Source of the DNA: Agarophyton chilense
Taxonomy: Eukaryota; Rhodophyta; Florideophyceae; Gracilariales; Gracilariaceae
Direction: 5' to 3'
NCBI GenBank assembly: GCA_030374765.1
Contig: JARGXX010000088.1
Span: 2,666,001-2,730,000 of the forward strand
Length of the DNA: 64,000 nt
Below, piece after piece: positions 23,905 through 34,689 of this stretch; position 1 is the stretch's first letter, and each line of letters starts with the position of its first letter. The notes under the pieces were generated by a model. It was not told the origin of the DNA. It was given only the letters and a program-made list of their open reading frames with translations, and searched no databases. A program made the translations under genes and the position numbers.

Positions 23905-24576
23905 TCACAAAGGCGGCGCAGGAGTAACTCCGTCCTCATTGGAACCTGTAGGAGCGAAACCGGGACTGGGGTCACCCGAGGAGCCAACGGGGTAACCACA
24001 ACCGGCCCCAGCGAGCCTAGCACGCTTCTTCGGCAGAGATACCCCTGAGGAACTATTGTCACCATCGGTTGTACCACGAGACGCTGCGAGCGTTCTTGCT
24101 GCCCCTCCGGAAATCGGATATCTTGGAAAATCTTCGGCCGTCGAGATACATATGACAAGACCGCTGATCTTCTTCCAGAGAGGACGGGAGAATGGACTTA
24201 CGCACTGCCCACGGATTCCGTCCGATAGTATGATCATAGTGGTCCCCGGGACATTCGTAAGCCACTTGGTATGCCGAGGAGCTCCCCGCTTGGGTGTTCG
24301 AAGCCATGGTGCCGCTGCCCACAGGCTGCTCCGCTGGGAAGTGAATAGGACAACCGACGAAAGCGACAAAGTCCGGAGGGAGAACAGCATATCCGACGGG
24401 CTTATACGGAGTCCGGCATCGCGCGCGACCAATAGAAAAGTACCACGATATGAAGGCGAGGTGACGGAATCGACCCGGACGGACTGACAGGCGTGAACCA
24501 CGGTAAACAAAGCGCGGAGAGTCGCCAAGGAAGAACGAAGACTAAGGAAGAAGCCAATGGACCGTCTCGGCAACAC
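23905..24576 (-). CDS. Antisense open frame in the Gypsy 3' tail
   Basis: A 223-codon uninterrupted frame lies opposite to Pol, in an element whose own Pol is full of stops. Its product begins with MLPRRSIGFFLSLRSSLATLRALF, a basic and hydrophobic start, and then turns Ser/Arg/Gly-rich with a basic KKRAR patch. It shows no known domain. Several LTR elements carry extra antisense frames after integrase, so a real gene is conceivable, but a chance frame in GC-rich sequence is equally likely. Confidence 0.22.
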   Translation of the reverse strand: MLPRRSIGFFLSLRSSLATLRALFTVVHACQSVRVDSVTSPSYRGTFLLVARDAGLRISPSDMLFSLRTLSLSSVVLFTSQRSSLWAAAPWLRTPKRGAPRHTKWLTNVPGTTMIILSDGIRGQCVSPFSRPLWKKISGLVICISTAEDFPRYPISGGAARTLAASRGTTDGDNSSSGVSLPKKRARLAGAGCGYPVGSSGDPSPGFAPTGSNEDGVTPAPPL

Positions 24577-24816
24577 GACGAGAGGAATAAGCCGGCGTTG
24601 CCCCTATGACCACCGCTCATCGCTCGTGGGAGTTTCAGTCCTTAGGCAAATTAATTGCCCTTCGGCGCCAATTGTCAGCTCACGCTTCCCCGCATCCCCG
24701 CAGGCGATGACGACGCGACGTCCTGTCGCCCTCAATGGTACCAGGAGCGACGAGGTGCTCGCGTCCACTGGGTCAATCATGAGGCCATCTGGGCTTCACC
24801 GTGACGGCCGATTCCT

Positions 24817-24829
24817 AAGGAGGGAGATA
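24817..24829 (+). promoter_or_regulatory. Gypsy polypurine tract
   Basis: AAGGAGGGAGATA directly precedes the 3' LTR, as expected for the plus-strand primer. Confidence 0.8.
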
Positions 24830-25276
24830 TGTGAAGGAGCGATTATAACGGTTGAGCTTTGTAAGCCGCCGGGCCCTAATATATCTTACACGCGACACGT
24901 GGACGGGTCAACCTCAGATGGACTCATGTAGATTATTAATTTTTTTTAATTAGTGTAATTGATTAGCATTACAGATCCAGGGAGATCCCAGCGCCTCGCC
25001 AGTACTAGTTACTTGGATTGAGTGACGCTTCTTCCCTTAGAGTCAGGTAGGCGCCGTTAGGATACTAAATAACCCCCTTTGTTGTATTGGTTCCACCCTC
25101 TGGTCTTCAAGCCATCGTTTCCGTAGCTCCGACCTGTAGTACTACGCAGAAAAAGCCAGCCCATTGCACCAAGTACTCTGGGGGTACCGCCGTCAAGGAT
25201 TCGAACCTTAGAACTCGCTCTACCATGCTACCACCGGTCGTGACCCGTACGCTGGCCCACCCGTCCTTGCGTTATA
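24830..25276 (+). repeat. Gypsy 3' LTR
   Basis: About 447 bases, starting TGTGAAGG and ending GCGTTATA. It contains, on the minus strand, a tRNA-like patch with an exact B-box consensus (GGTTCGAATCC, 25207-25197). Confidence 0.88.
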
Positions 25277-26340
25277 TCTGCCACGAAGAACCCAGGGCGC
25301 CTAGTTGATGAGCTATATTTCTCACATGTGTTTGAACAGAAGAGAATAAAGATGAAGGCAATGCTTAAATTACACCTTCATGTAAAATGGAAAGTTGGGA
25401 TAGATCTCTACTACGGAACATCATATCGATTTTGTTCTAAGGTATCGACTAATCTCTCAACCACCCTTCACAGCAAGACCTGGAACTATTCAGAATGGTA
25501 AAAGAAACTCCAGCAGGATCCTGGAAGAAGAAGTCATAGAAGCAGCTCATTCTGCTTGGGCCTCGCCAGTAGTTTTTGTTCCAAAATCCTTTTTGGAGCA
25601 AGGTTTATGTATCCCAAAAGGTAGTATCTTTCGGGATACATAACAGTTGCTCCGAATGGACGAATATATTGGCAGCTTAGAAGAAAAAAACGTGTTCACC
25701 ACGTTGGACGCAAACTCTGGCTATTGGCTGGTGCTAAAAGTGAAAAAGGACCAGGACAAGACGGAATTTGAGTGTTACAGGAGTCTCTACCATTTCAGAA
25801 GGATGCAATTTGGATTAAAAAATTCACCAGCTACTTTCCAACGTACTCTAGACATTTTTGTTATCAAGATATAAGTGTGAGATTTGTTTATTCTATTTGG
25901 ACGATGTAATCATATTTTCCACAAATACGGAAATCCAATTATGGCATGTAGAGGAGAGAGGATTCTCAAAACACTGCAAACCGCATATATCACCTTGAAG
26001 TTCAAGAAGTTCCAATGGTTCAAGAACTTGGGACGTGTGATCAAGCCTGCAAAGCTCTCTATTCAAGAATCAAAAACAGCGGCGCTCCTTGAGTTTCAAC
26101 CTTTCTCGACAAAGAAACAATTACGTTCTTATCTTGGCTTATGCAACGTTTACCGACGATTTGGGCTGTGACACTCGCATATAGTGGCACCGCTGTAGTA
26201 TCCACTCTTTGGGTAAGAGCTCACACTTCGACAGAGTTCGGACTGCCGGTATGGTTCTTATGGCGAAGAATAAAGAGGTGGTCGAAGTACAACACCAGCG
26301 AGCTGGAAGTGGGTTGTATGGCCAAAACTCGCCGGTGAAG
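25277..26340 (+). pseudogene. Old Ty3/Gypsy relic, right part (RT)
   Basis: The RT of the older Gypsy continues beyond the inserted element. Visible parts are AHSAWASPVVFVPKS (about 25540), then MDEYIGSLEEKNVFTTLDANSGYW (its central part at 25656-25730), RRMQFGLKNSPATFQRTLD and a degraded YLDDV motif near 25900. The thumb follows with LRSYLGLCNVYRRF at about 26120-26160. The Pol reading ends near 26340; integrase and right LTR were not found. The order matches the left part at 14880-16637, so the 8.6-kb element split a single copy between protease and RT. Confidence 0.8.
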
Positions 26341-28735
26341 GTGAACAGTACACTGAATAATGCGGATAAGACGTGGTAAAGGAGGTGGCTCGAGAATTAG
26401 TTGTGGGCTGACTCTCTATCATATTTCGTTCAGATCTCTAGTTAAGAAGTCCTGAGAGAGGAACTGACGGGTCATGATACCCATGCTTTCTCCTTTACTC
26501 TGAGCCGGAGCTCACATATGGTACCTTATACACGGTGTACCAGGGTGCGGTCTAAAATAATACGTAAAATTACCCAGTGGTCAGCCACAGTGACACTCTA
26601 ACAAACCACTGTACGGATATGGTTTCTAATGGACTTTTAGCTATAAAGGGTAGTGAAGCCTAACACGTGTATCTCAACTAAATGCGCCGTTGCCATTATG
26701 TTATTCCTCTAAAAAAGGACGCAATGCCCTCGCGCAGTAGCAATCCACTTGACCCGTGCCAACACCTGTTCCAATCATATATCCAGCTTCTACGTAGACT
26801 ATGCGGGACGCCGCATCATATCCTCCTATTGCCCATAATTCTCAGGTATCAGTTCCAATCGCGACTTCGCGATAAAACATCCCATCGGTTCAGCCGACCA
26901 CGCCAAATAATACAAACCCCCTTGGTAAGGACTAACCATGGGGTACGAAAGGAGTAATTCTAGGAGGTCGGACCGGCTCTCTGGGTATTTGCCGTCAACA
27001 CGAATTTATCGTTTTGTAACGCGCTCTTCTTCTTCGTTACAGTACTCTGCGTATTACTGCTCTTCTATTTAATCCCTTGCGATTAATCTGAACGCCGTTC
27101 CTAACCCTTTCCAAGTCTCCTCCGGGGATATGTCTTCTGGTGCTCCAAAAAAGCTGTGGGATAGCAGACGCGTGCTACTGCTCCATTCGGTCCATACCGT
27201 TCCTCCCACAAACCGTACGCGGGATACTGGTCAGTATTATTACCACAGCCATCCGTGGCTCCGATACCGAACGCGGCTTTTTGTTCATCAGGTTCTGTGT
27301 TTCGAGCCCTGTCTCGTTGTCCTCAACGGAGCTACCAGCATCCTGCCAATTTCTCTGGACGAGATTTTCTCGATAACGTAAAACTATTATCGCAAACGCC
27401 ATGGTTTGATCCAGTTGACTCCTCGAAGATATTCTGGAAAACTAGAAATACAGCGACGACTGGGCGAGCTATATGCCTTACGCTGACCAAGAAATTGCGC
27501 GATATTCCATGGAAACGCTATCCAAAGCCCACAATCGGTTCTTGAAACTGATATATCAGCGTCTTCACCGGTTCATTAGTATGGTTATTCTCCCGCAGAA
27601 ATGACAACTAGATACATGGAATGTCCACACCAACGGTGAGGGTTTCTCGTACATTGAGACACCCATCAACGTCGATGTAGGCGGTTATCGGAGCAAGGCG
27701 GAGTGCGTGACGCAGCTCTCCGTTTTTAACAACGATTTCTTCATGTGAAGTTTCTCTTCCTCGGAAAGTATTATATATTACTTATTGGGTTTATTCCCGA
27801 AGTGAACGTCGTGCTTGATCATGATTTGGCTATGTGATGCCGTATCAAATGATTGAGATCGATGACATCCGGCGAAACGAGTTCTTCCGGTGCTACATCC
27901 GTACACAGGAACATTGGGTCGCTACCAAGAGTCCTCCCGTTATTACCGTGGATCTACCTCCAGCGATACCCTATATTAGATCAGCTTTGGTTAGCGACCC
28001 GTCCTTGGGATATTGGACGGTCGTTTATACAGTAATTATCGTCAAGATTGACGTCTTCTTCTTGTGGGATGCTTATAATATCTTTAGAGTTTGATAAATG
28101 TCGCCCACAGCGTAAACATAAGAAAGAGAACCCGATCTTCTACTTCTGCTGACATCACGTGCGAACCATGCCGATTTTCTCAATCTCGTGGATTTGTTCG
28201 ACAGAATCGATTGTTCTGGAGTGCCAGCAGAAAAATCCGCTCTCGAAACCCGTGCAAGACATCACGATCATTCTCTTGGCCGAAAACAATTGCTGGAGAC
28301 TTCTTGTGGTATAACCCCTAGACGCGTTAGTTGATTACCTGCGAGCGAGCTCGTGTGCTTCCTTAGAACCCGTATGACACGCCACCGAACCAGTTCCCTG
28401 GATATCTTTACGATGCCAATCCATCCGAGAGTGGAGAGGAGCTGTACAAGGAAGCAACGTCAGCGGAGGCTTAACTCGGTTACAAGGAAGAGCCCGAAAT
28501 GGAAGGCGTGAGGACTTCTTTCGATCAATCCGTAACGGCGGGAGTTGCTAAAGAGCACGTCCAAGGGTTCGCCCAACAACCAATTGCAGTGCTGGTCAAA
28601 ATTTTCCCTTTGGATCCGCTGAGGCATTTCGTCTTAAACTCGGACTTTCCCGTGGAGCTATTCGAGAATGATCGTGCACAACCTCTCGCGAACGTACGTA
28701 ACCGCACGTTTCTTTCACGATTCTAGAGACGGTTC
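26341..28735 (+). other. Plus-strand coding-like debris, family unknown
   Basis: Several frames read like fragments of one or more proteins but match nothing I know. Examples are 27378-27735 (YADQEIARYSMETLSKAH and GEGFSYIETPINVDVGGY), 27834-28094 (IEIDDIRRNEFF, LGYWTVVYTVIIV) and 28380-28726 (PPNQFPGYLYDANPSESG, KEHVQGFAQQP). Stops and frame changes separate them. They are on the strand opposite to the methylase/SET gene next door and may belong to the same foreign element. The evidence is only the look of the translations. Confidence 0.3.
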
Positions 28736-28909
28736 CTAGTCAAAATCTTTGCAGTTATGTCCTTATATCTCTGTGTTCTCGGAATGCTAGATTAGTATGC
28801 TAGATAGCTATGATGGAGCGCAAACTCCTGCAAATCTTAGTGGAATTACAGTTCGCGCCAATTCACACCAGTTGCACTGTAAAAAAAATTGTGTCACTTT
28901 GGTTTAATT

Positions 28910-31669
28910 TCATGCCTTCATCTCAGCAGACACAAGAGTTTGCCAGCAATAGTGCGATCCGTAGTTCATAAACAGCTCTTGGTCTGCTTCAATGTCACAG
29001 TTAGCCATCACAGAAAGCAGCTCGGGTGCTTCCAAAGATTTGAAGCTACTTACGGAAGCCCTCATTCTTCAAATCATCTTATTGGCAAACTATCGACGAG
29101 CATTGCGACGTGAAACTAAATCGAAGTCTCTGTCCCCTTCATTGTATCTTGGTTCATTGATTATCCCTGCGATATGAAACGGTACAGGAACGACCCACAT
29201 CACTGGCTTCTTTATATTCTCACCGAGACAAAGAAACAAATACCTGTCTAGCTCGGTTTCCATAAAATACTTTCAAAATCGAGCGGGCGTTGCCCCAAGC
29301 ATTCCTTTCCCATACGTGGTATACAATTCATCCCGCTTGCTTAAATCTTGATACACGAGTGATTCATAGAAGGGAAAATTACATCCCCAGCCATAAACGG
29401 CACAGCCGCAAACACGCTCATCCCAGCTTTCAGGTGCCCGATTGTAGACGGTGATAATCTTAGGCGATAGTTGGTGGCGTCTTGAGCAAGGATGGAATTC
29501 ACATCAATACAGTCTAATGATTCTCTGTAGGTCTCTTGCCAATTTCCGACTGCTGTAAAGAACCTAACCTCATGAAAAGAAGCATCCCTTCAAACGTGGT
29601 AAACGTTGATAAAGCGGAAACCCACTCGGGGGCCTTCAAGTCTTCTTAGGTCTTCTGTTCAAAGGAAATGATTCTAAAATCAGTCTCGATGCCTGAATGG
29701 TGCTCTGGTTCACGTTAATGCCAGTGTCTCCACAGTCTATCGGACAGGCCATCTTCACCAACACATGTTGTCTTACATGCCAGAAGCATGCGGCATCAAG
29801 CTCATACCCAATGAACTTTCGGTGCTTCGGGAGCGACAGGCAACCATGGGTGTCGTGAAAGTTCCTTCAAATAAATCGAAAACAGCGTCTCCGGGACGAG
29901 TGAAGCGAGACATCAGCTCCTTCACAAGATCTCTTGGTTTCTGTTCCAGGCGTATGTACTGCGTCATCAAACCTTCCTCCGTCTTCACTTTTCAGGTTAA
30001 AAGCTCTCCTTTTCTCGTCTGAGGAACCTTTTACATATCCTTTTAAAGCGCTCTATAGTAGTGGGGATGTAGTTGAAACTTTCTAACAAGATTTTCCTTC
30101 CCTCTTCTGCACATGTCAACCCCCTTTTCACCCCTTGTATAGAGTACTCTGCTACGGAGAGAGTATTATAATTTAGGGGCTTATTCATGTGATAATCAGG
30201 TTCACGAACGAATATAAGAGGGCTTTTGTCCACCGTAAACATCGGTTTCAAAATTTTCACGGAAGTACGCCTCCTATTCTGACAACGGACTTTTTGCTCC
30301 TTCCTTCCAGAATCCTTTAGGATCTCATACAATTTGACAAACTGCTCAATAGCACAGAAGATGATGAAGTGACCCCCCCGACGAATTATTTCATTTATTG
30401 TTGTAGCACTACTCTGCATGTCGCCCTCTGACAACCGGTCATGATTGCTATTCGGTTTGTTCTGGGCACGCTGTGTGTTCTAACGATCATGTGTCCAGCG
30501 CGGGGCGAAACAATCGCATTGCCTGTTGAATGGGCTTCTAAAGGCCGTCTACCAAACTATCTCACCGTTCAGGGAACGTGAGGTCCCGAACATGAATACG
30601 ATCGATCTAATCAGACTTCAGCTGCTCAAGAGTCATCCACGGTTCCGAATTATTAACTCTTAGGGCATACAACCGATCATGCGTACAGATGGGCAAAACA
30701 TCAGCCAGGAAATCCTTAGCAAGGACTCGGAGATGGCCGTAAACCACATCATCAAAACTGGTAACCAATCCAGCCCATTCCGTTGTAGGGACCATGTAGA
30801 GCTCTACCCGTGTGCTTTGAGACCGATGAGCGTAGCCAGACGATCGTTTCTCTTGCACCCTCTACATTATTGTGCCACATTCGACTATTATATACGGTGA
30901 AACCATATCCTCTACATCACAGAACCCCAGCGCCCTATCAAAGATATCCCTTGCATACAGAGTCCTTTTCAAAGCGAAACCATTTCGTTGGCATGTTTTC
31001 AGGCCAGAGTTCTCAAAATAATCCAAAAAAACCGCTCTTGTTACCCCCTTGAACTCCGTTGCCTTTTTCTCCTTGCGCTTTCATTCTCCCGCGAGATGTA
31101 TAGAAGATGGGAAAGATAAAGCAGGGTACCAAAGCTTGTAGCAGGAATCGCAGTCCGGAAGAAATCTTCGGGGTGTCTTTCCACCACCAATCTCTTTTAA
31201 CTGAAAAACATTGTCCGATAGCTTTGTAGCTGTAAATTCGGATACGAACGGGAGAGCATCATAAAGAAATCTCTTGATCGCTGATCCTCGTCTTCATCCG
31301 TTTTATCCGGTACCAAATACTTCACGTAGGTTTGCTCCAGCGGTTTATTACGCACGATACTGTCTCGTACGAAAGCGGGTTTAAATTTGGATAGGTTCTT
31401 CAACTGCACTTCATCCTCCGAAAACGACTTTGTCACCTCCATCTTTTCGTAGTGGTCGAAGGCGTACTCGATAATGGGGCGAAAATTGGCTCCTTCGTTC
31501 GTTCGGAATCCATTCGAATCTCCCCGTACACATCTTGGAGTGCGAAAGGAACATCGGCATTTTTGTAAAATTGGAGCACCTTATCTCCCGTAGAGTTGGA
31601 CATCGAAAAGAAAGCACGTGAGGCAAGCGACTGGGAGATGGGAATGAAATAGAGAGAGAACCAAACCAT
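28910..31669 (-). pseudogene. Broken gene: DNA N-methylase-like domain followed by SET-like domain
   Basis: A minus-strand reading of about 920 codons, with several frameshifts and stops, gives one protein. An unrecognised N-terminal part starts at ATG 31669 or 31603 (MSNSTGDKVLQFYKNADVPF) and continues through EYAFDHYEKMEVTKSF and TEWAGLVTSFDDVVYG (about 30770). Next, 30434-29740 resembles N4/N6-type DNA methylases: GGHFIIFCAIEQF, then PGDAVFDLFEGTFTTP, which fits SAM-binding motif I (DxFxGxG/FxT). In a neighbouring frame comes LPKHRKFIGYELDAAC, the usual strand after motif I. About 29200-28910 looks like the end of a SET domain: PVPFHIAGIINEP and VMANCDIEADQELFMNYGSH, with ELFMNYG in the position of the ELxxDYG motif. 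I saw no clear DPPY motif. Domain calls rest on motifs only. Confidence 0.6.
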
Positions 31670-31789
31670 GCCGTAAATGTTAATGGTTATAGATCGCGCC
31701 AGGAGGAGTGGTCGTGGTGTTATCTTTTAGCCAAGAGGTGCTAAGCGGGGGGGGGGAGTGTGAAGTTTGGGTTTCCACTACGGCGGATC

Positions 31790-31905
31790 AAAAGTGCCTT
31801 GGTCGCCAGGGTGCGCGCCCTGGTGAACATGCACCCCCCACAAAATAAATATATTTAAAAGGTGTGTGCACCCTAGGGGGCGCACCGTGGCGACCTGGGC
31901 ACTTT
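31790..31905. repeat. Short fold-back element (MITE-like hairpin)
   Basis: The two ends form imperfect inverted repeats of about 45 bases. The left arm begins AAAAGTGCCTTGGTCGCCAG, and the right arm read in reverse begins AAAGTGCCCAGGTCGCCACG. Both continue into GGTGCGC and C-runs around an AT-rich core (AAATAAATATATTT). The size and structure fit a small non-autonomous transposon or a stable hairpin. No target duplication could be fixed. Confidence 0.6.
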
Positions 31906-31920
31906 CTTCCCGCGGGAAGT

Positions 31921-34680
31921 CTAAAACAATGTTTTGAATATCCAAATAATCAAGAGCTTATATTGTTTTCGTGTTTTCAGCTCCGGCTGTGGTAGAGAAG
32001 GGCCGCCGAGAAGCGGGCTGAGGAGTGTGAGGGACTCAAAGGATCCTGGCGAGGGTGGTTCTCCGGAGCAGATGGTAGTTGAGGATATTTCCGCGAAGCC
32101 TAGTAACAAAAACGAGAGGAAATCGAGAATAAGAAAAAATGTGCAGGTTGAGAAGGTGCATGAAAGGCAGGGCGGAAAAGAAAAAGGTGTGGTCCTCGCT
32201 ACTGTGTCGGGAGGACGTCGACGTGGGCGTGGACGGAATGGTAGGAATCCCAGAACACGCCGGGATGAATCAAAAGAGGTAAGAAGACTTACTAGCAAGA
32301 TGGTGAAAGAGAGTAGGGCGGTTGCGCAATGTCAATATGCAAATTTTTGGACTCCAGGTAGTGGCTACGAAGATTGATCAGAAAAGGATAGCAGAAGGGA
32401 TAGAAGAGCGATAGCGGCAGTCGAAAAGCGGGACGAACGAGTTGGCACTAAGATAGGATTCGCATTTATTACAAAAAAGCGATTCGAGACAAGACAATGA
32501 AGTATCTAACCGTTCTATAGGAATTAAAAGAAGGGAAACCGATGACATTGACAGGAATACCGGAGCTGGGACCGTGCACTTAGCCGACGGCAGAAAGGCC
32601 TCAAGTCGTATTGGGGCTGAACATGATGAAACAACCTTGACTAAAAGAGAAAGATGGGCGTGAGACCAGTTGGATCTGAAATTATTCACAACGCGAGAAA
32701 ACCGCCGTAGAAGCAAGTCCAAGAGGAGAAACTTTGGGAAGACGAAAACCACCGCGAGAAAGAGAAGAACCGTGAACAAGAGAACTGCAAGCCAAAACCT
32801 TCGTAGTGAATGAAAGTGAAGTTTTTGTTCTAAGAGATTATTTGGTACGTAGGCCAGGTGGTGAACGGGAAGCTGGTGATAGAAGTAGATCGCGGAAATC
32901 AGATATTTTGGGTTTGAGAAGGACGATGACGATTATGGGTATGGCGACGAGGACTGCTCTGTGTGAACAAGGGAGAGTTGAGGCTGTAAGGGGAATTGGT
33001 GTTGCCCTTGGACGAAGAAGAGGGTAAAGAGGCTTCGGAGAAAGATATGAGTATGTTAGCACGTAGTGCTTGGTGGAAACCGTGGATTTTTTTGAGGGAG
33101 AGCTGAGTAAGGTGAAGTATGACTAATATAGTGTGATGGTGAGTCTGAAGTTGACTCAGAAGGAAGTGGATCGCTTGAGAGGAGAGGTCAGTTGACAGAA
33201 TGTTTTCGTGAGCTGCTTGAGGAAAGCGCTAAACACTTTTAAACGGAGAGGGAAAGGGCAGGGATCGGAGGGATGGTGAGGCGACGGAAGTATGACATTA
33301 GATTGCATGAGAGCTTCTCTGGATTCGCACGGTATTGGTGAGACAGGATTCTAAATTGTGCAAAGCTGGGGATATCGGAGCTCTGCTTCAAAAGGAAAGT
33401 AGGTCTTAGGATTCGGTGACTCGGAGGGAGACGGTAGCGAAGCAAAACGACAGGTGTTTATTTGTGGCTGGGCAGACGGAGATAGTACCAAATTATCCGT
33501 TTTAGGTGGTGACGGGGATGAGGGCGTAACCGCTTTCATTTGAAAGAAGAAACCATCCGTTGGTGAAGTATGTTGTGGGCACAGAGATGGAAGAGTCAAG
33601 TTGGGAGTCACTAACGATCGCAGGGAAAAAGGAGGAGTGTGTTAAGGAGGTAATTGCGGACATGTGTTTGATACAGCGGATGAGATAGACATTGAGTGAT
33701 GTGGTATTGGTACGTACGCAGGGTGCACGTGACCGACTATTTGGACTGCTCTTCTATGACTTGATTGCAAAGCGTGTGAAGCGGGGGGAGGGCACGGAGC
33801 TAGGAAGAGAATTGAAGAAGCAGATACAAGAGGCCGGGAGAGATGTTTTGGATGGTGGATAAAGATGAGACGGGAAGGATTACGATATAGAGAACGTGCC
33901 GGATCGAAGATCTGATATAGTTGGGGTCGAGGGCTCTTTCAACGTTCATAAGATTGGAGGAGGAGGATTTTTACATTAGGAATAAAGTTTCAGTAGATGT
34001 TCTAGAAGACTTTATGCGATTCGATGCTAAGATAGAAAAGAATGGGTTGATTTTGTACGTAGACAGAACGGTAATTCATCTTGAAAAACTTGATGCGTGG
34101 ATTTCATGCGCTGTGACGGCGATAAACAGGTAGGTCGGGCGCGGGTACCAGAGGCAATTGTTTTTTTCCACGTTATACGGTAATTATTCACCGCTTGCAG
34201 TAGAGGGCTTTTTAGAGGTGGCTTCGGAAGTAGTGGGGAAGAGGAATGGTATGAAGTTTGAGCCTTAGTGTTTCATGCCGGAGATGAGAGGGGTCCCAGC
34301 TCTGAGGATATGAATGACTTCATCTAGGAAGATCTACTTTGCGGTGAAAAAGGATGTCTTCGTAAACCACTTGACGAAACGTCTCGTTGCTGTGCTTAAT
34401 TGCTACGTTCGAGCCTGCAAACCGGATGAGTCGTATTTATTCGGTTGGAGAGAGCGAGTGGAAGCGAAATAAAGAATCCAATGGAAAAAGATAGCGAAGA
34501 AATGGAAACAATTGGTGTAACAAAAGTGGTATTAGAATAAACTAACTAAGGGGATGGTTTAATGATTGGTTTCTCATCCGTCTTGCGATAGAAACAGTTG
34601 AGGTAGAAGCGCTGGAAGCGCCAATCGAGGCGTGGTTCGAGAGTGGAAGCGAGTTAGTTCTCTCACAGGACGTGAACGAA
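31921..34680. other. Purine-rich plus strand, unassigned frames
   Basis: The plus strand is strikingly rich in G and A. Frames on both strands are short. The plus frame 31934-32377 has a Lys/Arg/Gly-rich tail (GGRRRGRGRNGRNPRTRR), and 33921-34133 contains FYIRNKVSVDVLEDFMRFD. Neither is recognised. Confidence 0.35.
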
Positions 34681-34689
34681 GCTAAGGAT

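Larger units (their letters stand above)
23725..24829. other. Non-pol 3' tail of the Gypsy element
   Basis: This 1.1-kb stretch lies between the chromodomain and the 3' LTR. It holds a 223-codon minus-strand frame (24576-23905) and a 143-codon plus frame (24056-24487), neither recognisable. A polypurine tract ends it. Confidence 0.45.
16638..25276 (+). mobile_element. Ty3/Gypsy chromodomain element (chromovirus-like), with both LTRs
   Basis: The element is about 8.64 kb: 5' LTR, primer site, Gag, one long Pol frame (protease, RT, RNase H, integrase), chromodomain, a 1.1-kb non-pol tail, polypurine tract and 3' LTR. It lies in the same orientation inside an older Gypsy copy. The LTRs differ at roughly one position in seven over the first 190 bases by eye, so it is considerably older than the Copia element. 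I could not define an exact target duplication: TGCCA occurs just outside both ends, but offset by several bases. Confidence 0.93.

Noticed and set aside
25157..25240. A tRNA gene in the Gypsy 3' LTR
   Set aside because: Has A- and B-box-like parts but almost no anticodon arm, so it cannot be a functional tRNA.
16632..25283. TGCCA as a target duplication of the inserted Gypsy
   Set aside because: Present outside both ends but separated from the LTR borders by unequal numbers of bases, so not an exact duplication.
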